Shown: positions 8,800 through 16,564 of the stretch, piece after piece
Layout of the letters: each line of letters starts with the position of its first letter
How positions within the stretch are numbered: the stretch's first letter is position 1
Source: an uncultured Lachnospiraceae bacterium
GTDB taxonomy: Bacteria > Bacillota > Clostridia > Lachnospirales > Lachnospiraceae
Length of the DNA: 64,000 nt
Reading direction: 5' to 3'
NCBI GenBank assembly: GCA_902794095.1
Contig: CADBFZ010000001.1
Coordinates: 124,001 to 188,000, forward strand
Notes under the pieces: generated by a model
Databases searched by the model: none
What the model was told of the DNA's origin: nothing
What the model saw: the letters and a program-made list of their open reading frames with translations, nothing else
Program-made: the position numbers and the translations under genes

Positions 8800-9369
8800 T
8801 TGGAATCCGAAAACAAAAACCTCGTAAGTATGCATGAGAGAAAAAAGATAGCAAAGCCCAAGATGCTTGTTCTTTGTCTTTTTCTGATCGCTCTTGCTGT
8901 ATTTTTTGATCAATACACCAAATACCTGGCTGTTTCTAATCTTAAGGATCAGAATGCCTATGTGCTTATAGATAAAGTTCTTGAACTTTACTATATCGTT
9001 AATATCGGATCAAGCTGGGGAATGCTTGCAGGACAGAAAGCTCTTATTCTTTTTATCTCCGCAGTTATAGTAGCTCTTTGTATCTTCATGATATTTAAGA
9101 GCCCCGAAGATGTTAAGTTCATTCCTTTTAACATTTCGCTTTCCATGATCATTGCGGGCGGAATCGGAAACGGAATCGACAGAATAAGATATTCTTACGT
9201 AATTGATTTTATTTATTTCAAAGCAATTAATTTCCCGGTTTTTAACGTAGCTGATATCTTCGTTACATGCGGTGCGGCTCTTTTCATCCTTCTAATTCTA
9301 TTTAAGTATAAGGAAAAGGATCTGTACTTCATGAAGTTTAACCAGAAGAAGTTCAGGGAGATGAACTAG
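8800..9369 (+). CDS. lspA: Lipoprotein signal peptidase (signal peptidase II)
   Basis: Encodes 189 aa from a TTG start chosen because AAGGAGA sits 6-7 bases upstream; ATG 8830 is a possible alternative without a good site. Four membrane segments are visible. The two catalytic aspartates lie in GNGIDR and FNVADIF, and the first helix carries FDQYTK. The family NxGxAF element reads NIGSSWGML, a mild variation. It cleaves lipoprotein signal peptides ahead of the lipid-modified cysteine. Grouping with rluD downstream is standard in Firmicutes. Confidence 0.93.
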   Translation: MESENKNLVSMHERKKIAKPKMLVLCLFLIALAVFFDQYTKYLAVSNLKDQNAYVLIDKVLELYYIVNIGSSWGMLAGQKALILFISAVIVALCIFMIFKSPEDVKFIPFNISLSMIIAGGIGNGIDRIRYSYVIDFIYFKAINFPVFNVADIFVTCGAALFILLILFKYKEKDLYFMKFNQKKFREMN

Positions 9370-10292
9370 TGAGACATTACCTGTTTAATGTTGAAGAAGA
9401 TTATGAAGGGGAGAGAGTCGACAGACTTCTCCCTTCTTTACTTGAAGGAGTATCCAGATCTTATCTTCAGAAGGTTATTAAAGACGGCGGACTTAAAGTT
9501 AATGATAAGGCTGCTAAATCATCTTTTAAGGTTAAAGAGGGAGATGTTCTTGAACTAGACCTTCCCGAAGCTGAGAGCCCCGATATTCCCGCAGAGAACA
9601 TCCCTCTGGATATTCTGTATGAGGATTCCGATGTTATTGTCGTAAATAAACCCAAGGATATGGTTGTACATCCTGCTGCAGGACATTATACGGGAACTGT
9701 GGTCAATGCGCTTATGTATCATTGCGGTGATTCGCTCAGCGGTATAAACGGCGTTATGCGTCCGGGAATCGTACATAGAATCGATAAGGATACTACGGGC
9801 TCCATCATAGCCTGCAAAAACGATCAGGCTCATATGAAGCTTTCAGAGCAGTTTAAAGAGCATTCCATTACCAGAGTATATAAAGGTATCTGTCTCGGCG
9901 TAATATGTGATGATGAGGGCGTTATAGATGCTCCCATAGCCCGCATGACTAATGACAGGAAGAAGATGGGTATTGTTCCCGGTGGTAAGAGAGCTGTTAC
10001 CCATTATAGAGTTCTTGAAAGATTTAACGATTATACCTATCTCGAATTCAGACTTGAGACAGGAAGAACTCATCAGATAAGAGTTCACATGGCTCATATC
10101 GGACATCCTTTATTGGGCGATACCGTTTACGGAAATCCTTCCTCCAATCTGAATAAGAGATTTAAAACAGAAGGTCAGACTCTTCATGCCGAAACCCTCG
10201 GTTTCATACATCCGTCCACGGGAGAATATGTCGAAGTGAAAGCACCTCTTCCGGACTATTTTTCCCATCTTCTGGAAGTGTTAAAACAGTAG
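9369..10292 (+). CDS. rluD: RluD-like 23S rRNA pseudouridine synthase
   Basis: Encodes 307 aa from a GTG overlapping the last base of the lspA stop, with AGGGAG at about 9356-9361. An S4 RNA-binding domain (residues 10-70) precedes the RluA-type catalytic domain with the catalytic aspartate in HRIDKDTTG and the family LETGRTHQIRVH motif. It isomerises uridines in the large rRNA; the RluD assignment follows length, S4 domain and lspA linkage, and the exact target positions cannot be read from sequence. Confidence 0.9.
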   Translation: MRHYLFNVEEDYEGERVDRLLPSLLEGVSRSYLQKVIKDGGLKVNDKAAKSSFKVKEGDVLELDLPEAESPDIPAENIPLDILYEDSDVIVVNKPKDMVVHPAAGHYTGTVVNALMYHCGDSLSGINGVMRPGIVHRIDKDTTGSIIACKNDQAHMKLSEQFKEHSITRVYKGICLGVICDDEGVIDAPIARMTNDRKKMGIVPGGKRAVTHYRVLERFNDYTYLEFRLETGRTHQIRVHMAHIGHPLLGDTVYGNPSSNLNKRFKTEGQTLHAETLGFIHPSTGEYVEVKAPLPDYFSHLLEVLKQ

Positions 10293-10300
10293 TATTTGCT

Positions 10301-10328
10301 TTGTTTTTTGAGGAAATCGGTTTATAAT
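10301..10328 (+). promoter_or_regulatory. Promoter upstream of the cytidylate kinase-like gene
   Basis: TTGTTT at 10301-10306 and TATAAT at 10323-10328 are 16 bases apart. A near-perfect 10-base inverted repeat (10312-10321 with 10346-10355, nine of ten pairs) encloses the -10 region, and a smaller AGTAC/GTACT hairpin (10335-10348) follows, so an operator or leader hairpin is possible. Confidence 0.6.
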
Positions 10329-10387
10329 AAAACTAGTACAAAAGTACTGATTTCCAAGTTAAAAGTGTATTCGGGAAGGTGGTGCCT

Positions 10388-11011
10388 ATGAAGACCGTAA
10401 TTACTATCGGAAGACAATTCGGATCAGGTGGAAGAGAGATCGGAGAAAAGCTTTCCAAAGCTTACGGCATCAATTTCTATGACAGGGAACTCCTTGCAAG
10501 AGCTGCCAAAGAGAGCGGTTTTTGTGAAGAGATCCTTCAGAATCATGATGAACGTCCAACCAATTCATTCCTGTATAATCTTGTAATCGATACATACAGT
10601 TTCGGATACAATTCATCTGCATTTGTCGACATGCCTATTTCACAGAAAGTATTTCTGGCACAGTTCGATACCATTAAAAAGGTTGCGGATGAAGGTCCCT
10701 GCGTAATAGTCGGCAGATGTGCGGACTATGCTCTCGACGGACGTGATAATGTCATTAATCTCTTCATCTATGCAGATGATGATTTCAAGATCAAGAGAGT
10801 TATGGATATTTATGATCTTGATGAGAACAAAGCTCGTGACATGATCAATAAAAAGGATAAGCAGAGACAGAGCTATTATAATTACTACACCAACAGGAAG
10901 TGGGGTAAGGCAGATACATACGATCTTTGCATTAATTCCTCGGTTCTCGGTGTGGACGGTTCGGTCAAACTCATTAAGCAGTTTGTAGAAGATTTTGAAT
11001 CAAGATCATAA
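10388..11011 (+). CDS. Cytidylate kinase-like family protein
   Basis: Encodes 207 aa from ATG 10388 with AAGGTGG at 10376-10382; in-frame GTG codons at 10379 and 10382 lie within that site. A P-loop-like GRQFGSGGREIG occupies residues 8-19, followed by FYDRELL and a VGRCADY segment. This pattern matches the cytidylate kinase-like family (Pfam PF13189), which is related to CMP kinase but has no well-established substrate. It has its own promoter and is followed by a small membrane protein. Confidence 0.85.
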   Translation: MKTVITIGRQFGSGGREIGEKLSKAYGINFYDRELLARAAKESGFCEEILQNHDERPTNSFLYNLVIDTYSFGYNSSAFVDMPISQKVFLAQFDTIKKVADEGPCVIVGRCADYALDGRDNVINLFIYADDDFKIKRVMDIYDLDENKARDMINKKDKQRQSYYNYYTNRKWGKADTYDLCINSSVLGVDGSVKLIKQFVEDFESRS

Positions 11012-11035
11012 TTTAGATTCCGGAGGGAGAATATT

Positions 11036-11284
11036 TTGGAAAAAGAAAACGAATTTGTCGAAGAGGTTCAGGCTGTTAATCAGGAGATCAAAACTGTATC
11101 CGATAAGATTCAGGCAATTATTTATGTTGTGGCAGGAGCCATTGCGATGATAGTATGCCCGCTTCTTATTAAAGGTCTTTTCGGATGGGTATTTTCACTT
11201 ACCGGTCTGATCTTTGTTTTACTCGGGATCTGCGGATTTGTTTATGTATCCGGTGATCCTGCCAAAACCTCAAAGAAGGCTTAA
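11036..11284 (+). CDS. Small two-helix membrane protein, unknown function
   Basis: Encodes 82 aa from a TTG start supported by a strong GGAGGGAGA at 11022-11030. An N-terminal charged, probably helical segment (residues 1-25) is followed by two hydrophobic segments at about 27-47 and 50-72 and a lysine-rich tail. I do not recognise a family. It lies 24 bases after the cytidylate kinase-like gene and probably shares its transcript. Confidence 0.65.
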   Translation: MEKENEFVEEVQAVNQEIKTVSDKIQAIIYVVAGAIAMIVCPLLIKGLFGWVFSLTGLIFVLLGICGFVYVSGDPAKTSKKA

Positions 11285-11316
11285 ACTTCGGGTTTTAAAA
11301 TAGTAACAAAAAAATA

Positions 11317-11345
11317 TTGACATTTTAGGCACTTCCTATTAATAT
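11317..11345 (+). promoter_or_regulatory. Strong promoter of the rplU operon
   Basis: A consensus TTGACA at 11317-11322 and TAATAT at 11340-11345 are spaced by exactly 17 bases, as expected for a highly expressed ribosomal protein operon. Confidence 0.85.
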
Positions 11346-11351
11346 TATGGA

Positions 11352-11470
11352 GTATGCCGCTTGAATAGGCTTTAAGTTTGTGCGCAATAACGCGTAACAA
11401 CGCCGAATCAGCGTTGAAAAGGACCATGACGCATACTTCATGATGGTTCATGAAAAGGAGGTGCCTATTT
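11352..11470 (+). ncRNA. L21 (rplU) leader, probable autoregulatory RNA
   Basis: About 119 transcribed bases precede the L21 start. They contain several hairpins: CAACGC/GCGTTG at 11398-11403 and 11411-11416, and GGACCAT paired with ATGGTTC at about 11421-11439, just before the Shine-Dalgarno AAAGGAGGTG. Firmicutes L21 mRNAs are known to carry a conserved ribosomal-protein leader (Rfam L21_leader); position and structure fit, but a covariance search was not possible. Confidence 0.65.
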
Positions 11471-11773
11471 ATGTACGCAATTATCGCAACCGGAGGAAAG
11501 CAGTATAAAGTTTCCGAGGGAGATGAGATCAGAGTCGAGAAGCTTGATGCTGCTGAAGGTGATAAAGTTACTTTCGACGTCATTGCTGTTAACGACGGTT
11601 CTCTTAAGGCTGGTAAGGATGTAGCTTCTGCAAAGGTTACCGGTACTGTTGTAAAGCAGGATCGTGCCAAGAAGGTTATCGTATATCGCTATAAGAGAAA
11701 GTCCGGCTATCATAAGAAGAACGGACACAGACAGCCTTTTACAGCTGTTAAGATCGATTCCATCAAAGGTTGA
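11471..11773 (+). CDS. rplU: 50S ribosomal protein L21
   Basis: Encodes 100 aa from ATG 11471 with a strong AAAGGAGGTG site; an upstream in-frame ATG at 11450 belongs to the leader. The sequence begins [14 protein letters not shown], the standard L21 N-terminus, and ends with the [15 protein letters not shown] rRNA-binding region. First gene of the conserved rplU-prp-rpmA-obgE operon. Confidence 0.97.
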   Translation: MYAIIATGGKQYKVSEGDEIRVEKLDAAEGDKVTFDVIAVNDGSLKAGKDVASAKVTGTVVKQDRAKKVIVYRYKRKSGYHKKNGHRQPFTAVKIDSIKG

Positions 11774-11775
11774 TC

Positions 11776-12120
11776 ATGACTACTATTGTGATCGAAAAGT
11801 CTCATGAAGGAGTCTATAAAGGCTTTACTTGTATGGGACACGCCGGTTTCGCTAAGAAAGGCAAACCGGATATCTTATGTTCAGCTGTTTCTGCACTTTC
11901 CATCCATACGATTAACGGATTGGAGAAGGTGGCAGGGCAGGATATCTCAGTAAGTACCGATGAGAGTACCGGTTTTATGAGATGTATCATTAATGACAAA
12001 CCTTCATCAGAAGCTGTTGCACTTATGGATGCATTTGTGAACTCGGTTAAAGACCTCTCCGATGAATACAGTGAGAAATTCCTGCAGGTAAAAATTCAGG
12101 AGGTTAACGACAATGCTTAG
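11776..12120 (+). CDS. prp: Ribosomal-processing cysteine protease Prp
   Basis: Encodes 114 aa. The start is ATG 11776, three bases after the rplU stop. The family dyad is visible as histidine 22 in GHAGFA and cysteine 35 in [10 protein letters not shown]. Prp removes the N-terminal extension of ribosomal protein L27 in Firmicutes and related bacteria, an essential maturation step. Its substrate is encoded by the next, overlapping gene, and that protein carries the expected cleavage site. Confidence 0.94.
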   Translation: MTTIVIEKSHEGVYKGFTCMGHAGFAKKGKPDILCSAVSALSIHTINGLEKVAGQDISVSTDESTGFMRCIINDKPSSEAVALMDAFVNSVKDLSDEYSEKFLQVKIQEVNDNA

Positions 12121-12400
12121 AATGAATCTTCAGTTCTTTGCTCATAAAAAGGGTGTCGGTTCTACCAAGAACGGCAGAGATTCCGAATCCAAGAGACTTG
12201 GCGCAAAGCGTGCAGACGGTCAGTTTGTAACTGCCGGAAACATTCTTTACAGACAGCGCGGAACCAAGATCCACCCCGGTAATAATGTAGGTATCGGCGG
12301 AGATGATACTCTTTATGCGCTGGTTGACGGCGTTCTCAGATTCGAGAGAAAAGGTAAGGACAGAACTCAGGCTTCTGTTTATCCCAGAGAAGAGCAGTAA
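12113..12400 (+). CDS. rpmA: 50S ribosomal protein L27 with Prp-cleaved extension
   Basis: Encodes 95 aa, overlapping prp by 8 bases, with AGGAGG at 12098-12103. The N-terminus [14 protein letters not shown] carries the extension processed by Prp between F9 and A10; mature L27 then begins AHKKG and reaches the peptidyl transferase centre. The remaining sequence is canonical L27. A strong terminator follows. Confidence 0.97.
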   Translation: MLRMNLQFFAHKKGVGSTKNGRDSESKRLGAKRADGQFVTAGNILYRQRGTKIHPGNNVGIGGDDTLYALVDGVLRFERKGKDRTQASVYPREEQ

Positions 12401-12406
12401 TAACTT

Positions 12407-12435
12407 CGGCTCCGGTAACTACCGGAGCCGTTTTT
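12407..12435 (+). terminator. Rho-independent terminator after rpmA
   Basis: CGGCTCCGGT at 12407-12416 pairs perfectly with ACCGGAGCCG at 12421-12430 over a 4-base loop, followed by TTTTT. Confidence 0.92.
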
Positions 12436-12474
12436 AGATATATGCCCATTTGTTATAGAACGAACATATATCTA
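12435..12474. repeat. 10-base inverted repeat upstream of obgE
   Basis: TAGATATATG at 12435-12444 is perfectly repeated in inverse as CATATATCTA at 12465-12474 with a 20-base spacer. It lies between the rpmA terminator and the obgE start and might be an operator or a leader hairpin. Confidence 0.5.
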
Positions 12475-12506
12475 AAAAGTGTTGTTTACATTAATGGAGA
12501 AAAGAC

Positions 12507-13799
12507 ATGTATTGCGATAAGGCCCGCGTAATCTTAAAGAGCGGTAAGGGAGGAGACGGACACGTTTCTTTCAGAAGAGAAAAATACGTAACTAACGGTG
12601 GCCCCGACGGCGGTGACGGCGGAAGGGGAGGAGACGTCATACTCAAAGTTGATGAAGGTCTCAATACACTGATTGATTTCCGCAATGTTCGTAAATATGC
12701 TGCAGGCAACGGAGAAAACGGCGGTAAGAAAAACTGCCGAGGTAAAGACGGTAACGATATTATCCTTAAAGTTCCTGAAGGCACTGTTGTAAGGGAAGCC
12801 GAATCCGGTAAAGTAATCGTCGATATGTCAGGTGATTGCAGGGAGTATACCATCCTTAAAGGGGGAAAAGGCGGATGCGGAAATCAGCATTATGCTACTT
12901 CCACCATGCAGGCTCCCAAGTATGCACAGCCCGGACAGCCCGCTCTTGAACTTGAAACGATTTTTGAGCTTAAGGTTGTTGCAGATGTAGGACTTGTCGG
13001 ATTCCCCAATGCAGGTAAATCATCCCTTCTTGCGGCATGCACCAATGCAAAGCCCAAGATTGCAGGTTATCAGTTCACGACTCTTATGCCTAATCTCGGA
13101 GTTGTAGATCTTGGCGGTGAAGGATTTGTAATTTCGGATATTCCCGGACTTATAGAAGGAGCTTCCGAAGGTCTCGGACTCGGTCATGAATTCCTCAGAC
13201 ATGTTGAAAGAACCAAGGTTCTTATTCATGTTGTAGACGCTGCAGGGACCGAGGGAAGAAATCCGCTTGAGGATGTAAAACAGATCAATCTCGAGCTTGA
13301 GAAGTATAATCCTTCTCTTATCAAAAAGCCCCAGCTTATAGCAGCGAATAAATCCGATCTTTTTGAATCATATGAAGAGGCAGACAGCTATGTACAGGCT
13401 CTTAAGGATGAATTTGAGCCTAAGGGCATCAAGGTTTATACTATTTCTGCTGCTACGGGAGACGGTATCAAAGAGCTTCTGAGAGCCGCATTTGAACTTA
13501 TAAAGTCTCTTCCTGATGAAGTAATGACATTCGAGCAGGAATACGATCCCGAAGTAAGTCTTAAGAACAGTGAAGATCCTTATACCGTATACTTTGATGA
13601 TGAGGAAGATGAATACGTCATTGAAGGTCCCAGGATTGAGAAGATGCTCGGATATACCAATCTTGATTCCGAGAAGGGATTTGCTTTCTTCCAGAGATTC
13701 CTTAAAGACAACGGTATGCTTGAACAGCTTGAAGATCTTGGTATTAAAGACGGTGATACTGTAAGGCTATACGGTCATTCATTTGAATATTATAAATAG
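12507..13799 (+). CDS. obgE: GTPase ObgE/CgtA
   Basis: Encodes 430 aa with the three Obg parts: a glycine-rich Obg fold (residues 1-158), a G domain with P-loop GFPNAGKSS at 165-173, DIPG switch and NKSD base-recognition motif, and the C-terminal OCT domain (about 345-430) found in Gram-positive Obg. It is an essential GTPase in 50S assembly and stress signalling. It continues the rplU-prp-rpmA order but follows a terminator, so it likely has its own promoter. Confidence 0.97.
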   Translation: MYCDKARVILKSGKGGDGHVSFRREKYVTNGGPDGGDGGRGGDVILKVDEGLNTLIDFRNVRKYAAGNGENGGKKNCRGKDGNDIILKVPEGTVVREAESGKVIVDMSGDCREYTILKGGKGGCGNQHYATSTMQAPKYAQPGQPALELETIFELKVVADVGLVGFPNAGKSSLLAACTNAKPKIAGYQFTTLMPNLGVVDLGGEGFVISDIPGLIEGASEGLGLGHEFLRHVERTKVLIHVVDAAGTEGRNPLEDVKQINLELEKYNPSLIKKPQLIAANKSDLFESYEEADSYVQALKDEFEPKGIKVYTISAATGDGIKELLRAAFELIKSLPDEVMTFEQEYDPEVSLKNSEDPYTVYFDDEEDEYVIEGPRIEKMLGYTNLDSEKGFAFFQRFLKDNGMLEQLEDLGIKDGDTVRLYGHSFEYYK

Positions 13800-13806
13800 G
13801 TGAGAT

Positions 13807-14115
13807 ATGGAATTAACCAGTAAACAAAGAGCATATTTAAAAGGTCTTGCTATGGATATTGATGCCGCATTCAATCTCGGCAAAGCATCCGTAACTCCTG
13901 AGACCATCGCTGCACTTGATGAGTTCTTCGCTAAGAATGAGCTTCTTAAGATTTCAGTTTTGAAGAATTGTGAGGATGATGCAAAGTCACTTGCAGAGAT
14001 CATTGCGGGAAGAACCAGATCAACCGTAGTACAGGTTATCGGACGCAAAATTGTTCTCTACAAACCCAATAAGGATAATCCTAAGATTGAGCTTCCCAAA
14101 GCTTCCAAGAAATAA
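13807..14115 (+). CDS. yhbY: YhbY family CRM-domain RNA-binding protein
   Basis: Encodes 102 aa, essentially a single CRM domain: LTSKQRAYLKGLA at the N-terminus and the GRKIVLYKP motif near the end. YhbY associates with pre-50S ribosomes. AGGTGAG precedes the ATG, 7 bases after obgE. In many Firmicutes nadD follows; here yqeK follows directly. Confidence 0.92.
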   Translation: MELTSKQRAYLKGLAMDIDAAFNLGKASVTPETIAALDEFFAKNELLKISVLKNCEDDAKSLAEIIAGRTRSTVVQVIGRKIVLYKPNKDNPKIELPKASKK

Positions 14116-14117
14116 TA

Positions 14118-14723
14118 ATGAAAAAAGATATCATTAATTTCAGAAAAGCCCTTGAGAAGGATCTGGATCAGCAGAGGTTTGAGCATTCTCTCGGAGTTGA
14201 GTATACATCCGCTTGTCTTGCTTTTATTCACGGATGCGATATTACCGATGCCAGAATTGCGGGTCTTTTACATGACTGCGCTAAATGCATTCCTCATGAA
14301 GATCAGATCAAGATCATGGAGAAAGCCGGACAGCCTCCGCTTCAAGAAGAGCTTGATAACCATTCGCTTCTTCATTCCAAATGCGGAGCAATCATTGCAC
14401 GCGATAAGTATGAAATAGAAGATGATAACATCTTAAATGCCATTAGATTCCATACAGTCGGCAGACCTAATATGAGTCTTCTTGAGAAGATCGTATATAT
14501 AGCAGATTTTATTGAACCTACTCGCAAAGAACTTGAGATCATGGAACGTGTCAGAAAGGTTGCTTTTATTGATATCGATCAGGCACTTTTATGGATCATG
14601 GAAAGTGTAACCGAATATGTCAGGAAGAAAGGTCTTGAACCTGCTCCTTCATCGGTTGCAGCATATGAATATTACAAGAACCAGATCAAGGTTAACGAAG
14701 ATCTTAGAAACGGGAGGATTTAG
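14118..14723 (+). CDS. yqeK: HD-domain Ap4A hydrolase YqeK
   Basis: Encodes 201 aa. HD-domain metal ligands are visible in RFEHSLGVEYTS, GLLHDCAK and HSLLHSKCGA, with the later IRFHTVGRPNMS and YIADFIEPTR motifs typical of YqeK. The family hydrolyses diadenosine tetraphosphate symmetrically, controlling the Ap4A alarmone. It starts 2 bases after yhbY with only a weak ribosome site, implying coupled translation. The neighbouring nadD expected in this operon is missing. Confidence 0.9.
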   Translation: MKKDIINFRKALEKDLDQQRFEHSLGVEYTSACLAFIHGCDITDARIAGLLHDCAKCIPHEDQIKIMEKAGQPPLQEELDNHSLLHSKCGAIIARDKYEIEDDNILNAIRFHTVGRPNMSLLEKIVYIADFIEPTRKELEIMERVRKVAFIDIDQALLWIMESVTEYVRKKGLEPAPSSVAAYEYYKNQIKVNEDLRNGRI

Positions 14724-14726
14724 TTT

Positions 14727-15071
14727 TTGACAGCAAATATCACCAACGAGATCAAAACTATTGTTGATGCTTTAGAAGATAAAAAAGGAATCGATATTTC
14801 GGTTCTTGATCTTAGCAAAGTGTCCGATGTAACCGACTGCTTTGTTATCTGTTCCGGAACCAACCGTTCTCAGATCCAGGCACTTGCCGATGGTGTTGAA
14901 GAAGCACTTGGCAGAAAAGGTATCCTTCACAGAGGAATCGAAGGATATGACACCGCCAATTGGATACTCCTTGATTACGGCGATTTTGTCGTTCATGTCT
15001 TTGATAAAGATTCAAGAGATATGTATGATCTTGAAAGAGTATGGGGCGACGCAGAAAAAGTAAAAATTTGA
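14727..15071 (+). CDS. rsfS: Ribosomal silencing factor RsfS
   Basis: Encodes 114 aa from a TTG start with GGGAGG at 14712-14717. Family motifs are VTDCFVICSGTNRSQIQALAD-like core, then GYDTANWILLDYGDFVVHVF, with the conserved W-x-L-DYGD. RsfS binds L14 on the 50S subunit and blocks subunit joining when nutrients are short. The yqeK-rsfS order is standard. A perfect-stem terminator follows. Confidence 0.95.
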   Translation: MTANITNEIKTIVDALEDKKGIDISVLDLSKVSDVTDCFVICSGTNRSQIQALADGVEEALGRKGILHRGIEGYDTANWILLDYGDFVVHVFDKDSRDMYDLERVWGDAEKVKI

Positions 15072-15076
15072 TTTTA

Positions 15077-15109
15077 TCGGGAATCGTTCATCGATTCCCG
15101 AAATTTTTG
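15077..15109 (+). terminator. Rho-independent terminator after rsfS
   Basis: A perfect 10-base stem (15077-15086 with 15092-15101, loop TTCAT) is followed by AATTTTTG. The HAD gene begins five bases later. Confidence 0.88.
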
Positions 15110-15113
15110 TGAT

Positions 15114-15770
15114 ATGAAAAAAGGTATTATTTTTGATATGGACGGAACCGTTTGGGACTCCGCTGAAAACGTGGCAAAGTCCTGGACTGTCAAAGTTCAT
15201 GAGGCAGGTTTTACAGACAAAAACATATCAAGGGATGACATCAAAAACGTTATGGGTAAGACCATGGATGTCATTGCGAATATTCTCTTTCCATTTGCCG
15301 AAAAAGGCCCTGAAAGGGATAAGCTCCGCTATGCGTGTCAGGAATATGAGATTGAATATCTTAGAGAGCATGGCGGCCTTCTCTATGATGGTATAAAGGG
15401 TACCTGGCGTAAATTAAAGGATATGGGCTATCACAATTACATCGTAAGTAATTGTCAGGCAGGTTATATCGAATGTTTTCTCGAGCATTATAAGATACCT
15501 TACGGAAGTCCGGATGAACTTATAGAAGATATTGAATGCTATGGAAATAACCTTCTTCAAAAGGATGAGAACATTAAGCTTCTGGCACATAGAAATGGTT
15601 TGGATGATGCCTGTTATATCGGTGATATTCAGGGCGATTATGATGCCACGATAAAAGCAGGATATAAGTTCATCCACGCAAGATACGGATTTGGTACCAT
15701 AGATGCGGATGTTCCGTACATAGATTCATTTCCGGAACTGACAGAAGTCGTTCCCAAAGTTATAGGTTAA
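15114..15770 (+). CDS. HAD-family hydrolase (phosphoglycolate phosphatase-like)
   Basis: Encodes 218 aa. HAD motif I is FDMDGTVWDS (nucleophile and acid/base aspartates), motif II is the SN in YIVSNCQAGY, and motif IV is YIGDIQGDYDA; a helical cap lies at about residues 18-90. The closest named group is phosphoglycolate phosphatase-like, but the substrate is unknown. The ATG comes immediately after the rsfS terminator T-run with no recognisable ribosome site, so efficient expression may need a promoter not evident here. Confidence 0.85.
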   Translation: MKKGIIFDMDGTVWDSAENVAKSWTVKVHEAGFTDKNISRDDIKNVMGKTMDVIANILFPFAEKGPERDKLRYACQEYEIEYLREHGGLLYDGIKGTWRKLKDMGYHNYIVSNCQAGYIECFLEHYKIPYGSPDELIEDIECYGNNLLQKDENIKLLAHRNGLDDACYIGDIQGDYDATIKAGYKFIHARYGFGTIDADVPYIDSFPELTEVVPKVIG

Positions 15771-15777
15771 ATAAATA

Positions 15778-15806
15778 GGACCGGTACATCAGTACCGATC
15801 CTTTTA
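15778..15806. terminator. Terminator between HAD gene and lexA
   Basis: GGACCGGTAC at 15778-15787 pairs with GTACCGATCC at 15792-15801 (one mismatch), followed by TTTTATT on the plus strand. It lies between two convergent genes. Confidence 0.75.
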
Positions 15807-15821
15807 TTAATTTGAATATCT

Positions 15822-16442
15822 TTATCTGAAGATTCTTATGACACCGTATACCTTACCGAGGATTTGGCAATTGTCTACGATGATGGGATCCATTGTATCG
15901 TTCTCGGGCTGGAGACGAATATGATCTTTCTCTTTGTAGTAAGTCTTAACGGTTGCCGAATCATCTATGAGAGCAACAACCATTTCGCCGTTTTCCGCAG
16001 TGCTTTGCTGGCGTACAATGATTCGGTCTCCGCTGAAGATGCCGGCATTGATCATTGAATCCCCCTTTACATTGAGCATGAAGGTCGTACCCTTTGAAAG
16101 CTCGGATGCCGGAAGAGGGAAGTACTCAATGATATTATCATTGGCAAGAAGAGGCTGGCCTGCAGCTACATTTCCGTATACGGGAACGCTGGTCATCTCT
16201 GTTCTGACCATCTGGAAGGAATCGTCACAGATCTCAATTGCCCTGGGCTTGGAAGGGTCTCTTTTGATATATCCCTTACGCTCAAGAGCCTCCAGGTGTG
16301 AGAAGACCGATGATGTTGATTTCAGTGATACCTTCTCACCAATCTCTCTGACGGTGGGAGGATAGCCCTTTGCAAGTATATTCTCTTTAAGATACTCGAG
16401 TATCTGTTCCTGTTTGGGTGTAAGCTGGCTGAAATCGCGCAT
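15822..16442 (-). CDS. lexA: LexA repressor
   Basis: Encodes 206 aa. The start is the ATG at 16442, with AAAGGAGT just upstream; 21 further in-frame codons run into the operator region and are discarded. An N-terminal winged HTH (residues 1-68, TVREIGEKV and STSSVFSHLEAL) is followed by the S24 self-cleavage domain with cleavage site A94-G95, catalytic serine 129 in KGDSM and lysine 166. LexA represses the SOS regulon until RecA-triggered autocleavage. Its own upstream region carries LexA-box-like palindromes. Confidence 0.96.
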   Translation of the reverse strand: MRDFSQLTPKQEQILEYLKENILAKGYPPTVREIGEKVSLKSTSSVFSHLEALERKGYIKRDPSKPRAIEICDDSFQMVRTEMTSVPVYGNVAAGQPLLANDNIIEYFPLPASELSKGTTFMLNVKGDSMINAGIFSGDRIIVRQQSTAENGEMVVALIDDSATVKTYYKEKDHIRLQPENDTMDPIIVDNCQILGKVYGVIRIFR

Positions 16443-16454
16443 GTGCACTCCTTT

Positions 16455-16512
16455 CAAACATCTGTTTGTATTTAATATAGCACATTTGTTCTGAAAAGCA
16501 AACATATTTTCG
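16455..16512 (-). promoter_or_regulatory. lexA promoter with three LexA-box-like sites
   Basis: On the minus strand TTTGCT (16497-16502) and TATATT (16474-16479) are 17 bases apart. The spacer holds GAACAAATGTGC (16480-16491), one base from GAAC-N4-GTTC. CGAAAATATGTTTG (16499-16512) overlaps the -35, and the palindrome CAAACATCTGTTTG (16455-16468) lies downstream of the -10. This arrangement suggests autorepression. Confidence 0.75.
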
Positions 16513-16519
16513 AATAAAA

Positions 16520-16547
16520 AAAGACCCGGAACATTGTCCGGGTCTTT
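16520..16547 (-). terminator. Rho-independent terminator of the DUF3048 gene
   Basis: AAAGACCCGGA at 16520-16530 pairs perfectly with TCCGGGTCTTT at 16537-16547. Read on the minus strand it is followed by a run of T (A run at 16516-16522 on the plus strand). Confidence 0.9.
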
Positions 16548-16564
16548 CTGAATTTAACTTGTTA

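Noticed and set aside
12457-12474. LexA box upstream of obgE
   Set aside because: CGAACATATAT gives only one half-site; the other half does not match GTTC.
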